This document shows, piece after piece, positions 12,320 to 23,584 of a stretch of DNA of 64,000 nucleotides. A program made the position numbers and the translations under genes. Under the pieces are notes generated by a model. It was given only the letters and a program-made list of their open reading frames with translations, was not told the origin of the DNA and did not search any database. Where the stretch lies: the NCBI GenBank assembly GCA_016802295.1, contig JAESIW010000137.1, forward strand, positions 6,078,146 through 6,142,145. The letters run 5' to 3'. Each line of letters opens with the position of its first letter. The stretch's first letter is position 1. This stretch comes from Brachionus rotundiformis (taxonomy: Eukaryota > Rotifera > Eurotatoria > Ploima > Brachionidae).

Positions 12320-13641
12320 ATGCCACCAAAAAAGTCAAAGAGAAAAGTTTTTATAATTTAACAAGAACTAAATATTAGTTAATAGCTTATTTTTAAAGGC
12401 GGAAGCTTCGGTTCCGAAATCTCCATTGGTCAAAGATCCATTCAGTGCTTCAAAGCGCAGTAAAAAAGATAAAAATGAAGTTATTGATCTTGATAGTGAG
12501 GAAAATATAATCGAATCGACATTAGATCCAGACATATCCGCGAATTCTGAAAAAAATGATCTTTTGAATAAAGCAGACTCAAAAGAAACTGTGGAAAAAA
12601 ATGACGAAAATGAAGGAAATGTCATCGTTGAAAAATTTGTAAAAAATACAACAAAAGAACAAACTTCATCTAAATATGACAAAGAAGAGTTTAAAAAAAC
12701 ATCAAATGGCAAAGATTACAATCTGAAAATTGTTTCTTGGAACATAAATGGAATCCGGGCTTGGTTGGATGTAAAAGTTTTTTTGTTCTGATTTTTTGGT
12801 AATTTTTTCTTCAAAGAAAGGAGGTCTGGAGTATTTAAAAGCAGAAGATCCCGACATTTTTTGCTGCCAAGAAACTAAATGTGACAAATCTAAAATTCCG
12901 CCAAAAGCAAGCTTACCAGGATATTTTTGTTACTGGCTTTCAGGCGATACTCAAGGATACTCAGGTGTTGGCCTAATGACAAAACAAAAACCAATTAAAA
13001 TTTCCTATGGAATGAGTAAATCAAAGCTAACTCAAAATTCATTTGAACTTAGTCTATTAATTTAGATAATAAAAAACACGACAATGAAGGAAGAATAATT
13101 TGTGCAGAATATGAAAAGTTTTATTTGATTAATACTTGTATTTTTAAAAAATATTTTTGTTAATAGATCTTTTTTACAAATATTTTTTTTTTTAGACATA
13201 CCAAATTCTGGTAGAGGTTTGGTTCGTTTGGGCTATAGAATGGAATGGGAAGATGAGTTCCGTAAATACTTGGCCGGCTTAGAGTCCGAAAAGCCAATAA
13301 TTTGGACTGGAGATTTAAATGTGGCTCATAATCCTATCGATATTAAAAATCCAGATACAAATTTAAAATCTGCCGGCTTTACTGTTCAAGAAAGAGAATG
13401 CTTTACCAAAATTTTGTCTGACGGATATTTTGACTCTTTTAGATTTTTGTACCCAAAAAAAACTCATGCCTACACTTTTTGGAGCTATTTAAGAAACGCT
13501 AGAGAAAAAAATGCTGGTTGGCGACTGGATTACTTTGTAATGTCCGAGAAACTTAAACCTTATTTGGCCGATAACTTAATAAGATCCAATGTAATGGGAA
13601 GTGATCATTGTCCAATAGCTTTATTTTTGGAATTTGAATAA
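12320..13641 (+). CDS. APEX1: apurinic/apyrimidinic endonuclease, ExoIII/APE1 family
   Basis: Base-excision repair nuclease that incises DNA 5' to abasic sites. Exons 12320-12346, 12399-12770, 12817-13015, 13066-13137 and 13196-13641 sum to 1116 nt, 371 aa. The N-terminus is a lysine-rich, probably nuclear, extension (PPKKSKRK) followed by about 100 acidic residues. The catalytic fold starts near residue 118 (KIVSWNINGIRAWLD). All expected active-site residues are visible: Asn in NING, Glu in CCQETK, Tyr in NTYIPNSGRG, Asp and Asn in GDLNVAH, Asp in GWRLDYF, and Asp-His in GSDHCPI. The gene ends about 220 bp from the convergent end of HAX1. The extension makes it longer than the 318-residue human protein. 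The first intron uses a weak donor (GTTTTT), as does one INTS7 intron. Confidence 0.95.
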
Positions 13642-13862
13642 ATTTTCTTTCAGTGTAGATAAATTTAGATGAATTAGAAAATAGAAACAAAATTGAATTT
13701 TTAGATAATTTTTTTTAATTTGTATATTTTTTTATTAAAATGAATCAAACCAAATAGATATATTTCAAAGAATAAAACTAGTATAATCAACTAAAATTTT
13801 ATTGCTAGTTTATTTTAAATAACAATTCGTAAAAATAATTAATTTTTTCAATTTGTACAAGT

Positions 13863-14922
13863 TTATTTGAAGAATGAAAATAATTTTGAAATAAAACCAG
13901 TTGGTTGTGTTGGATTTTCATTTTTGTCCACTAAATTTTGGTCATGTTCATTTTTTTTACCATTAGGAAAATTCGTCCACATTCTATTGAACTCATCAAT
14001 CTTGTCGTGGTCAAAATTTTGAAATATTTCCTCGGTTTCATCATCACCTTTAGGTGATTTTTTTTCTATGACTGAATGGATTTTATCACCAATTATCCTA
14101 GTTACAGTTTTTTCCTCAATGCCATCTGAATTTCGAATTGTTTTTATTTCTTCAATGCTCTTTTGGTTATCAGTAATGAATTAATTTTATAATTATTTAT
14201 ATAAGCTAACCCCATCAGGTCTTTGTATGCGTCGAATGCTACAACTTTGTCCAGAAGTAACTATTGATGGAAAACCATATCCATGTTTTAAATTCAAATT
14301 ATTGTTTTCGACATTTGTAGGTTGTTCGTATTGATTATTAATCGGATATGGTCGAGATTGAAAAAAATCATCAAGCTAAAAATAATAATTTATATCTAAA
14401 TTTTTATTCATTTTTTACCCAAGATTGGTGAAATTGTGATTTATTTGGTACAATTCTTTCTTCTTTGTGATCATCTTCTGGAGACTTTAAAAACATATTT
14501 CTCAAATTTTCGTTTGACTTGCTGTCATTTGGTTCATCTATTCGAGGACCTTGAAACAAATAAATTATTTTTTGTGTCAAAAATCTAATTATTTTCTTCA
14601 AAATTTTTAGTTGACATATTCATCTTGCCTCTAGTGAAAATTTAATTCAAAGTTATATTTTTATTAAAAGCATCATATTTAAATAAGATAGATTTGAAAA
14701 ATTGGCCGAAATATTACTTTGAGTATACTCGTTGTTGGATAACGTGGGAAAGCCCATGTTGTTCATAAAGCTTTCCATATCGCGGAACATTTGGTCAAAA
14801 TCATGATGGAAAAATGCCGAAAAAAAGTCATCGTTTCCATTGAAGCCAAATGAACCATTTGAATTGAAATTTCCGAAACCGTAGGTGAAACCGCGAGATC
14901 GGTTTTTCAAGTCGTCATCCAT
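13863..14922 (-). CDS. HAX1: HAX1-like mitochondrial survival factor
   Basis: In other animals HAX1 is a mitochondrial anti-apoptotic protein that keeps CLPB active and binds several partners. Exons 14922-14718, 14549-14419, 14375-14211 and 14159-13863 sum to 798 nt, 265 aa, close to the 279 of the human protein. The N-terminal half is Phe/Gly/Asp-rich (FTYGFGNF, FFHHDFDQMFRDMESF), like the acidic, aromatic HAX1 N-terminus. The C-terminal half carries the signature IQRPDGSIEEIKTIRNSDG followed by EEKTVTR, matching the human PDG-IEE...TVTR block. It ends in a short hydrophobic FISKLFSFFK. Family assignment rests mostly on that C-terminal block. It is transcribed divergently from FKBP8 across 379 bp. 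Confidence 0.85.
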
Positions 14923-15301
14923 TTTATCAAAATTTCTTATTTTTCTCAATAATTGCTAATTTATGTCAAAATTATATATATTTTTTTTGAAATATTTCAA
15001 AACAAAAATTTGAAATTAAACGATCAAAAATTTGCAACTTAGTTCAGCTTTTTTTTAAGTAAAGTGAATAGCTTTCTTTATAAATGAACACTCAGAAACA
15101 ATTTTTGAAATTATTGCAAATTTTTATTTCAATTACATAATATATAATAATGTTAAAAAAAAGCTTTGTATTTTATGTGCACTTGTGTATTCCCAAAATG
15201 AAATTTTAGCTGTTTATTCTTTTTTATTTTGTTCGCAATATCCAACCCTTGATAAATTAACTTGAAAGGACATATTTTTAGATAAGAGTATATTATCAAT
15301 T
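14923..15301. promoter_or_regulatory. divergent HAX1/FKBP8 promoter region
   Basis: The 379 bp between the start codons of HAX1 (-) and FKBP8 (+) must hold the 5' leaders and core promoters of both genes. No clear TATA or initiator element was singled out; the stretch is AT-rich. This is inferred from gene layout. Confidence 0.45.
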
Positions 15302-17531
15302 ATGGAAAACGAAAGCTTGGATAGAAACGAAAAGGGAGATACCAGCCATGAAAAATCTGAGTCAGAATTAGAGAGAAAAAGGCAAATTGACGATTTACAG
15401 CACACAGTTGACCAACAGAATTCACCTTTGGAAGAGAAAAATACCCTTAGTGAGTCTATTGTTGATATTCAGCCTAACGAAACAGAATTAAAAAATAGTG
15501 AACCAGTTGAAGAGGTGCCAAAATTGGATAATCTTGCAGAGTCTATGGTTAATGTCTCAAATGAAACTGAAACCAACAACGAAAACCAAACAACACCTGT
15601 TCCGGAAGATGAAAAGGCTGATGAAAAAAATGAAGAACAAAATGAAGGAAATGACAATGGTTTGACAGAGTCTATTGTCAATATAAATTCAATTCCTCAC
15701 GAATCAGACAACATGTCACATGATCCTGAACCAGAAAATGGCAATACAGACAATGATAAGGAAACATTATCTGAATCTATGGTTAATGTTGAGAGTCTAG
15801 AGCCTGAATCCAAGCCAGTTGATAATCTAGACAAGCATATGATTGAGTCAGTAATAGATGAAGTACAAAGAGAAAATCAATTAACAGAGTCCATAGTTGA
15901 GGTAAATTCGGTTCAAGAAAACTTGGAAAATGCAAGTCCAAGTTCACCACCACCTCCTAAAGATACAACTGAAATCGAGAATGAAAGCCAACCTAGTCAA
16001 AAAGAGGACGAGATAACTAAATCGACTATTTTGTTGACAGAATCGCAAATTTTGAATGAGCCATGTGCCGAAGTAGAAAAAATAAATGAATTCAAAGAAA
16101 AAAATCAAGATAATATTAATACAGAATCAATGATAGTCACAAATTTGTCATCTGAAGGATCTTCATTTGTTACATCTCCGGTCATTAATGATTATGTCGA
16201 CGAAAACAAATTTAAAAATGAAGATGATGAAAACTTGGATAAAGAATATGAAATTACGGGTAGTATTAAAAATGAGATTGAGACACTTAGTCAAGAGATA
16301 AGCTCAAAGCTTGCTGAAGGTAATAATCAACTTAAAAAATACCATCCATCATAATTATTTTATAAGTTCGACAAAATACTCAAGAAGATTTAAAGAAAGC
16401 GTTGGAAACAGAGCCTGATAAAGTTGTTGATAATGAGAAATATGAAAAAATATTAGGAAGTGATGCTTTGTTAAAAAAGATTCTCAAGTACGGCGATTCG
16501 ACCATTGGTCGTCCATCTAATGGACAAATGGTTACTGTTAGCTTCGAAGCATATTTGAAAGATAATAGAGATAAGCTAGTTGACCATAGTGACGATTTAC
16601 AGTTTATTCTAGGAGATGGAGATGTCATATCTGCAATGGATATGGTAGTGAGTCTAATGGATAAAAATGAAGTTTGTGAAATGATTGCTGAAGCAAGGCT
16701 AGCATTCGGGGAGTTAGGAAAAAAACCTGATATTCCACCGAACGCTGATCTTGTATACAAATTAGAACTGAAAGATTTTAGAGATATGGCTGAATTAAAT
16801 CAAATGAATCCTGTAGAGCGATTGTCTTTGGCGTAAGTAAATCATATTTTTATCAATGGTCAAAATTTTTGATACGTGTTTTAGAGAGGCAAAGAAAATG
16901 AGAGGAAATTACCATTTTAATAGACAAGACTTTTACCAAGCAATAAATACATATAAAAAAGGACTTAGATATTTTGGTGAGGGAAGCTTACGTAGCGACG
17001 AATCAGACGAAGATTTCGACAAATTTCTGGAACTTTCTCAAGCACTACTGATGAACACAGCTTTGGCGCATTTCAAACTTAATGAACTAAGACAGGCTTT
17101 GGAAAGTCTAGAACAAGTCTTAAAGGCACAACCAAACCATATTAAAGGTCTATACATACGTGGAAAAGTTCTTTTACAACTTGGCGAGACTGAAGAAGCT
17201 GTTAAATGTTTAAATAAAGCTGTGCAATTAGACCCTAACAATACGGTAAATTAAATAATTAAAATTTCTTAATAAAATTTTAAAAAATATAAATTTTATT
17301 AAGGACGTGAAAAAAGAATTGCTTAAAGCTCAGACTAAGCATAAAATCCAGTATGAAAGTGAGAAAAAAATGTATCAAAAAATGATGAGTACTGTGACAA
17401 AGACTGATGAAAAGAAAAAATCAGATAGTCGAAATAGTTCCAATTACACAAGATACATTGCTGCTGGATTGGTAGTTGCCGCAGCTTCCATTGGCCTGGC
17501 ACTATTTGCCCGAAATAAAAGCGCATTTTGA
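15302..17531 (+). CDS. FKBP8: FKBP8 (FKBP38)-like membrane-anchored immunophilin
   Basis: Tail-anchored FKBP/TPR protein of the outer mitochondrial and ER membranes; the vertebrate protein escorts BCL2 and acts in mitophagy. Exons 15302-16319, 16385-16832, 16885-17245 and 17304-17531 sum to 2055 nt, 684 aa. The FKBP domain spans roughly residues 345-485 (GQMVTVSFEAYLKDN, FILGDGDVISAMD, VCEMIAEARLAFGELG, IPPNADLVYKLEL). The prolyl-isomerase aromatic core is poorly kept, as in FKBP38. TPR motifs cover about 490-625 (GNYHFNRQDFYQAINTYKKG, KGLYIRGKVLLQLGETEEA). A C-terminal transmembrane helix (YIAAGLVVAAASIGLALF) ends in a short RNKSAF tail. The first 339 residues are a very acidic extension with about eight copies of an L-(T/S/A)-E-S-(I/M)-V motif, absent from the 412-residue human protein. 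Confidence 0.92.
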
Positions 17532-18005
17532 TTAGGATGTTAAAGTTTTCTTCTAAGTATTATAGAAGGATGATTAAATTAAAATATTTTTGTTTTAATT
17601 GGTTTATATTCCATTATAAGATTTGTTGAGACTTAAAAATTTAGAATTTAATCTTTTTTTCACAATCAAAAAAGTACTTGATCCAACCCTTACATGATAT
17701 TTTTATATATTACCATTTATTATTTGGCTTTAAAAAGTCAATTTTTGTGAATTTTGTTTTTTATTAAAATATAATTGAAGTTCTTAAAAATTAACTTAAA
17801 AAATTTTCATTAGTTGTTCTGAATAATAATTATAACATAAAACTAACAGTTGATATTAAAATTTTTAGGTCTGTATTTTAAAATAAAAAATTAAGAATAA
17901 GAATTTGAATTCACATATTATTTAAATTTATAAATTAATAATTATTTATTCTAAGATAAATTAATAAATTAAAATTGAATCTAAAGAAAGAAAATTAAAT
18001 TTTAG
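17532..18005. other. FKBP8-CLPX intergenic spacer
   Basis: 474 bp of AT-rich DNA holding the 3' end of FKBP8 and the upstream region of CLPX, which runs in the same direction. No other feature is seen. Confidence 0.5.
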
Positions 18006-19993
18006 ATGCAAGCGGCAAAGATAATTAGTTTGAACAGATTATGGAAAGTCAGCGACCGAAAAAATTATCAAGCTTTGTACAGAACAATAGCAACTAGTAG
18101 TATCTATTTGTCGCGCAAGAGCTCGAGTGGATCGCAGAATGGTGGAAATTCTGATGATGATGATATTCAGAAAAATGTTGAAGAAATAGCCCGAATTTTA
18201 AAGCCCAATTCCCATTTGGCCAGCAACAATAAAATCGATCCAATTCAAATGAACAACTCAACTACTCCTACAGATGGCTCCAATCAATCGGGATCGCTAT
18301 CTTCTTCAGACAATAATACTTCAGGTGGTTCTTCTTCCGGAGGAAAACGAGTCTTCAATTGTCCCAAATGTGGCTCTTTATGTACCCATGTTGATACGGC
18401 TATTTCTCTATCACGTTTTGTCAAATGTGACAAATGTAATCACTTTTTTGTCGTCATGTCCGAAGATGGACGAAATATCCATAATATGATGAACGAGCGA
18501 ATGCAGCAAAAGCAACAGGAACAGCCCAAGGAACAGAGCCAAATAAAACCACCACCACCACCGAAAAAAATTTTTGAATTTTTGGACAAATTTATTATTG
18601 GACAAGAAAAGGCAAAAAAAGTAATTTCAGTAGCAGTTTACAACCACTACAAACGAATTTACAATAACTTGAGTCAATCTCATGCCAGCAGGCCTCAAAC
18701 ATCCCAATCAGCACCAAAAGATGGCGATCCAGAAATGGGCTTTATTTCCAACATGTTTTTCTCATCACATGAACGATTCCAGCAATTGAAACAACAATCT
18801 CTGGCACAACAAGAACGCCAACAAAATGAAGATAACCGCTTGAATCGAAGTCAAATTTTATACACCGACAAACATGACTTGAAATTAGACAAAAGTAATA
18901 TTTTGATGTTGGGCCCCACTGGTTCGGGTAAAACTCTTTTAGCTCAAACTGTTGCCAGATGCTTGGATGTACCGTTTGCTATTTGTGATTGTACTACTCT
19001 GACCCAAGCTGGCTACGTCGGTGAAGATGTTGAATCAGTAATTGCCAAGCTTTTGCAAGATTCGAATAACAATGTAGAAAAATGTCAGCAAGGTATTGTT
19101 TTTTTGGACGAAGTAGACAAAATAGGCTCTGTTCCAGGAGTGCATCAACTGCGTGATGTGGGCGGTGAAGGAGTACAGCAGGGTCTTTTGAAAATTTTGG
19201 AAGGCACTATTGTTAATGTACCAGAAAAAAACGCTAGAAAAATGAGATCCGAAAGCATTCAAGTGGACACAAGTAACATTCTGTTCGTTGCTTCTGGTGC
19301 TTTCAATGGTCTAGACAAAATAATTGGCAGAAGAAAAAGACAAAAATATCTAGGATTCGGCTTACCATCTAGCGAAGAGCCCGCGTCAAGACGCAAAGCT
19401 ACCCAAATGGAGCTTTATGATCAATCGCCAAATTCAGATAGCGATAAAGTACATGAAGAGAACATTGAAAGAGACAAACTACTTGAAGAATGTGAGGCGA
19501 GAGATCTTGTCGAGTTCGGAATGATTCCGGAATTTATTGGTAGATTACCGATTATTGTTAGCTTTGAGTCTTTAACAGAAGACATGTTGGTCAAAATTTT
19601 GACAGAACCTCGCAATGCTTTAGTACCACAGTACAAAGCTTTGTTGGCCATGGACAAAGTAAAACTTGAATTTACCGATGAAGCTCTAAAAACAATTGCT
19701 AGGAAAGCCTTGGAGAAAAAAACTGGTGCCAGAGGTCTTAGATCAATCTTGGTTAGCCTTACTATTAATAAATTGCTCAAAATTAATCAATATTTTTTTT
19801 TCAGGAAAAAATCCTCTTGGAAGCAATGTTCGAAGTTCCCGAATCAGATATCGAGTGTGTAAGAATAGACGAAGATGTGATTTCGGGAAAAAAGCCAATA
19901 GAGTTTATACGAAAATGTCAAGAAGCCGAAACAGATAAGGCATCGAACGAGAGTTTGGACGAGCAAGAAGATAAAGCCAAAACTTATGCATAA
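18006..19993 (+). CDS. CLPX: mitochondrial ATP-dependent unfoldase ClpX
   Basis: AAA+ unfoldase of the mitochondrial matrix that feeds substrates to ClpP. Exons 18006-19751 and 19805-19993 sum to 1935 nt, 644 aa, near the 633 of human CLPX. The start lies ahead of a basic, Ser-rich presequence (about 1-45). A zinc-binding domain at about 119-150 shows the four cysteines of CPKCGSLC and CDKCNHFF. The AAA+ core shows Walker A GPTGSGKT (about 303), pore loop AGYVGED (about 335), Walker B IVFLDEVDKIG (about 364), the ClpP-docking loop with LGFG, and sensor-2 GARGLR just before the intron. Exon 2 restores the family ending (EKILLEAMFEVP). A low-complexity Gln-rich insert follows the zinc domain. 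Several AATAAA signals lie after the stop. Everything needed for activity appears present. Confidence 0.97.
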
Positions 19994-21622
19994 GAAGCTA
20001 GCTAGTTTTTTTTTAATTTATTTTTATTTTAAAAAAATTGAAAAAAAATGTATACAATTAGAAATTTAATATTTTTGTTGAACTAATCAAGTGAATCAGA
20101 GCTGCTGATTCAAAAGTGCAACTAATAAAGCCTATTTTTACACAAATTGATTCTTATATTGTCGATTTATTTTTTGTTTAAATTAATAAAAGCTGTTTAT
20201 TGTAAATAAAATAAAATAAAATTACATTTTATCATCGTTTTTGTCTTGTTTTTTTAATATTATGTTTTTTGTTAGTTGGTTGAAAACAAGACTTGACAAA
20301 TCTTTCTATTTTCTCTTAATTAAAAATATATTTTTTTAAGTAACTTAAAAGCATCATTTGAAATAGAACTTAAGGCTATTTTTAGTTTTACTAGCATTAA
20401 AAAATATTCCTAGTATATTTAATTAATCTCTTTGGCCTAATTTAAAGAAAATATTTATTAATTTATTTCATTAATCAATTAATTCTTTGATTGAATATTA
20501 AATAAAAATATTTTTATTTATAAATTTTGATCTAGAACTCTTCCTATTTATTTAACTATAATACTCAAGTCAATCCAATCTAAAATTATAACTTCGAAGA
20601 TAAACCCTAAAATTTTACTAAACATTGCTATTTTAATATTTTTCTACTTATAAATTAATAATCTTCAAAAAAAATATTTTAGCTTTAATTCATGAATTTC
20701 ATGAAATTTTTAAAATACCAAAATAATAAGGAACAACTGGAATATATCATAATAAGTTTTAGTGTAGATGTCTGTTTAATATTAATATTATTTTTTAGGA
20801 TAGAAAAAACTATTAATCTATCTAACGAAGAAAGTGAATACTTAATGATCAAAATCGAAAATTTAAAAATTTTTCAACTTAAAAATCTGAAGATTTTTTT
20901 TAATTTTAGAAAAAAGATTTACGAAACAAAATAAAACTTGAGATTAAATAGAAAGTTTAGATATTAAAATTTTGCATTTTAGATGTTAAGTTATTAAAGA
21001 CTAGTATATGAAGAATTTTTGGTTAGTTTCAGTTAATGATTGATAAAATGAATCATTAAGGTAAATAAAAAAAATAAATATTTTTAAGAACAAATAGCCT
21101 CATTTTCTGTATTTTAATTTTATTTTTAAAAATAACTTGAATTTATTTTTACTAACTAAAAGTTTATTATTCTTTATCCTTTAGTTGAATAAAAATAGAT
21201 GATAGTTTTATTTTAATATAAAAAAAAGTGTAAGGTTTAAATTTCATAGAGTATCATTCTTTTCAGATTATTAATTAATTCCAAAATTTTATCTTAATTA
21301 AGTTTTCTTGGATCCCGGTCTGTCTTGAGTATTATTTGATACGAACATTTTATTATAAAAATAATAAATTCCACAATTATAAAAAATTATCATATTTTCA
21401 ACGCATAACTGAAAACTAGAAAAATCAATCGCTTTTTTTGATTGAATGATTTTATTTTAAATATGTATAAATTAATAAAATTTTCTAATTATAAAAGCTG
21501 GTCCATTCTGCGTACGTTCATCAAGAAAGTATTAAAAAAATAATCCGACTAGAGATGCTTTAAAAAAGCGACATAAATAGGCTTGTATCAATTTTTAATA
21601 AAATATTTCTAAAAAATCTGAC
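19994..21622. other. 1.6-kb AT-rich spacer
   Basis: CLPX polyadenylation-type signals (AATAAA) lie near 20125 and 20185. An 80-codon open frame at 20692-20934 is made almost only of AT-rich codons (Ile/Leu/Asn/Lys) and is probably chance. Nothing else is supported. Confidence 0.5.
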
Positions 21623-21878
21623 ATGGTCGATATCACAAGCTCGGGAAGTACTCATATACCAATAAATTCCGCTATCGTCCTTCTTGGAATCGTCATATCT
21701 TCGTTAATCGGTAAGCTTTTCAATTTATTTAATTAATTTAATAGGCAATTTTTTTTAAGCTTTAATTGTTTATAAACTTTATAATAAATTGATCGAGAAA
21801 CAAAAAAACAGAAAAGAAAAAGCTAAAACCGAACGAAAAACTAATCAAATTAGAAAATTTGTAAAAAAAAATATTTAA
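21623..21878 (+). CDS. 68-residue single-pass membrane protein
   Basis: Two exons, 21623-21710 and 21760-21878, sum to 207 nt and close in frame. The donor is GTAAGC and the acceptor a T-rich AAG. The peptide has a short polar N-terminus (MVDITSSGSTHIP), one hydrophobic helix over about residues 12-34 (INSAIVLLGIVISSLIALIV), then a 34-residue tail dominated by Lys, Arg, Gln and Asn that is likely a cytosolic amphipathic or coiled helix. By the positive-inside rule the tail should face the cytosol. It follows CLPX on the same strand at a distance of 1.6 kb. I do not recognise the family; it looks like one of the many small integral membrane proteins. The intact splice pair in frame is the main evidence that it is real. 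Confidence 0.7.
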
Positions 21879-22289
21879 TAATCATTTTTCATTATTTAAG
21901 TAAATAAATAATTCCGTTTTAAATAAATGTTAATAAACTAGTTTTTTTTTATTATTTAATATTGATAATTTTTACCAGAATTCTGAACTTTTTATAAGAA
22001 AAATTTTATAATCATAAAGAGCAAAAGTGTATCAGAAAGTATTTTATCAAAAGTTTAAAACAAATAGTAATATAATAATTTGGAAAGAAAAAGAAAAATT
22101 TTCAACTATTGCTTAGTTACAAGACTTTTTATTAGAAAATTAGAAAAAATTGAATAAAAAAAGATTTCTAAATTAGCTAAAGTGTAAATTAAACATGCAA
22201 ATTTTTAGAAACGATTTATTGTTTAACTGACACCATGGATAAATTTCGAATTTCAAAAAGTTTTTAGAATTCGTCAAAATAGCTTTAAA
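21879..22289. other. AT-rich spacer
   Basis: About 410 bp between two small plus-strand genes. No feature is seen beyond A/T-rich sequence. Confidence 0.5.
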
Positions 22290-22751
22290 ATGCAAAAAAC
22301 AGATAAAATAGAAGCCATATTAAAAATTGATAAATTTGCTGACAAAATAAGTCAGAAAAATATTTATAGTTCAAAGCGTAATTTACACAAAAAAAGTGTT
22401 TTTGATAATTTACTTTCCGCAAAGAGTCCATCTAATGAAAAAATCCCAAAACAAAATCTAGGATCACTCGGAAGTATTTTAATCGAAAAAAATAGATATT
22501 CAACTATCCGTACTAAGTCCTCCGATAAAAAATCAAATAGCAGCAAATTGTCTGAAACCCCGGTAACTGATTTAAAAATATCTCAACGTAATCAGGTATT
22601 TGTTTTATAAAATAAGAAATTGATTTAAATTGATTAATTTTTTGTAATTCAAAAGATCTACGCACTTAACCAGTTGATGACAAAATTGGAACATGATAAT
22701 TTTGTTGAGTTTTGCAAACAGAATGACTTAAAATATACGATTGATGATTAA
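22290..22751 (+). CDS. unrecognised 133-residue basic protein
   Basis: Exons 22290-22595 and 22656-22751 sum to 402 nt and close in frame (donor CAG|GTATTT, acceptor CAAAAG). The product is Lys/Ser-rich and mostly disordered, with KKSVFDNLLSAKSPSNEK and SLGSILIEKNRYSTIR in the first exon. The second exon encodes a compact, probably helical end (IYALNQLMTKLEHDNFVEF, ending KYTIDD). It has no signal peptide or membrane segment. The pattern of a disordered basic arm with a short C-terminal helix suits a nuclear or cytoskeletal adaptor, but that is a guess and no family was recognised. An upstream ATG near 22233 opens only a ten-codon frame, so the start at 22290 is preferred. Confidence 0.6.
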
Positions 22752-23190
22752 AAAAATATATATAAATTTTCTTTGAATTTGTAAATATTTTCTTTAATAA
22801 ATATTTATTTATAATTGATTTTAAAATTAATTGTCAGCTTTTCTAGCTCATGGTGGATATTATTGGAATGCTTTTTTAAATTATAGGCTTCAAAACCTTA
22901 CAAAAATGCTTAATATTTGGAATCAGTCTTATCTTCATATGTTTAGTCTACATTTTAACAGTATTTGGACCATGAACCATGGCAAACTCGTATGGAACTT
23001 ATACCAATATGAATGCAATTAAAAAGTACTAAAATGATTTTATCATAATTTTTGTGATTTAAATTGGCTTCGACTGAAATATATTTTATTTTTCTATTTA
23101 AGTCATTTTTAATAGAGAAACCTTATCGATTTCTTTTCCAGAATCTAAAAAAGGCTAAATTTGATTCTTTTTTTTTACTATTTTGATAAT
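22752..23190. other. spacer with an ambiguous hydrophobic open stretch
   Basis: At 22831-23022 one plus-strand frame stays open for 63 codons. Another frame, entered after a possible acceptor at 22885-22886, encodes a strong transmembrane-like stretch (LIFGISLIFICLVYILTVF) ending at a TGA. Composition is less AT-biased than the flanks. No upstream exon with a matching donor was found, so no gene is called; it may be a relic. Confidence 0.3.
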
Positions 23191-23584
23191 TACCGTAATG
23201 CCTTGCCCCCTAATGCATTGCACTTTAAACCAGAATTCTGAATTTTAATGCTGCATTTAACCCACTTTTTTTTCCAGATACGCTGCGACTAAAAATGCTG
23301 CAGTTAATGTCAAAATTTTGGTATAGATGCCGCATTAAATATGTAAAAAACCTTATGTTCGAGGGACATTTTTTGTGTTTCAAATTTTGAAACAATTAAA
23401 AAAATAGAAAAATATTTTTTTATTATTTTTTACATATTTAATGCGGCATTTATACCAAAATTTTGACATTAACTGCAGCATTTTTAGTCGCAGCGTATCT
23501 GGAAAAAAAAGTGGGTTAAATGCATGCATTAAAATCCAGAATTCTGAAAATAAATGCCGCATTAGGGGGCAAGGCATTACGGTA
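23191..23584. mobile_element. long inverted-repeat MITE-like element with TA flanks
   Basis: Two arms of about 158 bp (23193-23350 and 23425-23582) are near-perfect inverted copies around a 74-bp AT-rich loop. The termini read CCGTAATGCCTTGCCCCC inward. The element is bounded on both sides by TA, the target duplication of Tc1/mariner-type elements. Arm differences are few, mostly in the outer 60 bp (for example ATTGCAC against GGCATTT). There is no transposase frame, so it would be non-autonomous. Confidence 0.85.

Noticed and set aside
12368..12887. Minus-strand frames opposite APEX1
   Set aside because: Ser/Phe-rich complements of the acidic Lys-rich APEX1 extension, not genes.
18411..19780. 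Antisense frames opposite CLPX
   Set aside because: Shadows of a well-conserved gene in other frames.
20692..20934. 80-codon plus-strand frame
   Set aside because: Low-complexity Ile/Leu/Asn/Lys content as expected by chance in very AT-rich DNA, with no splice partner or family match.
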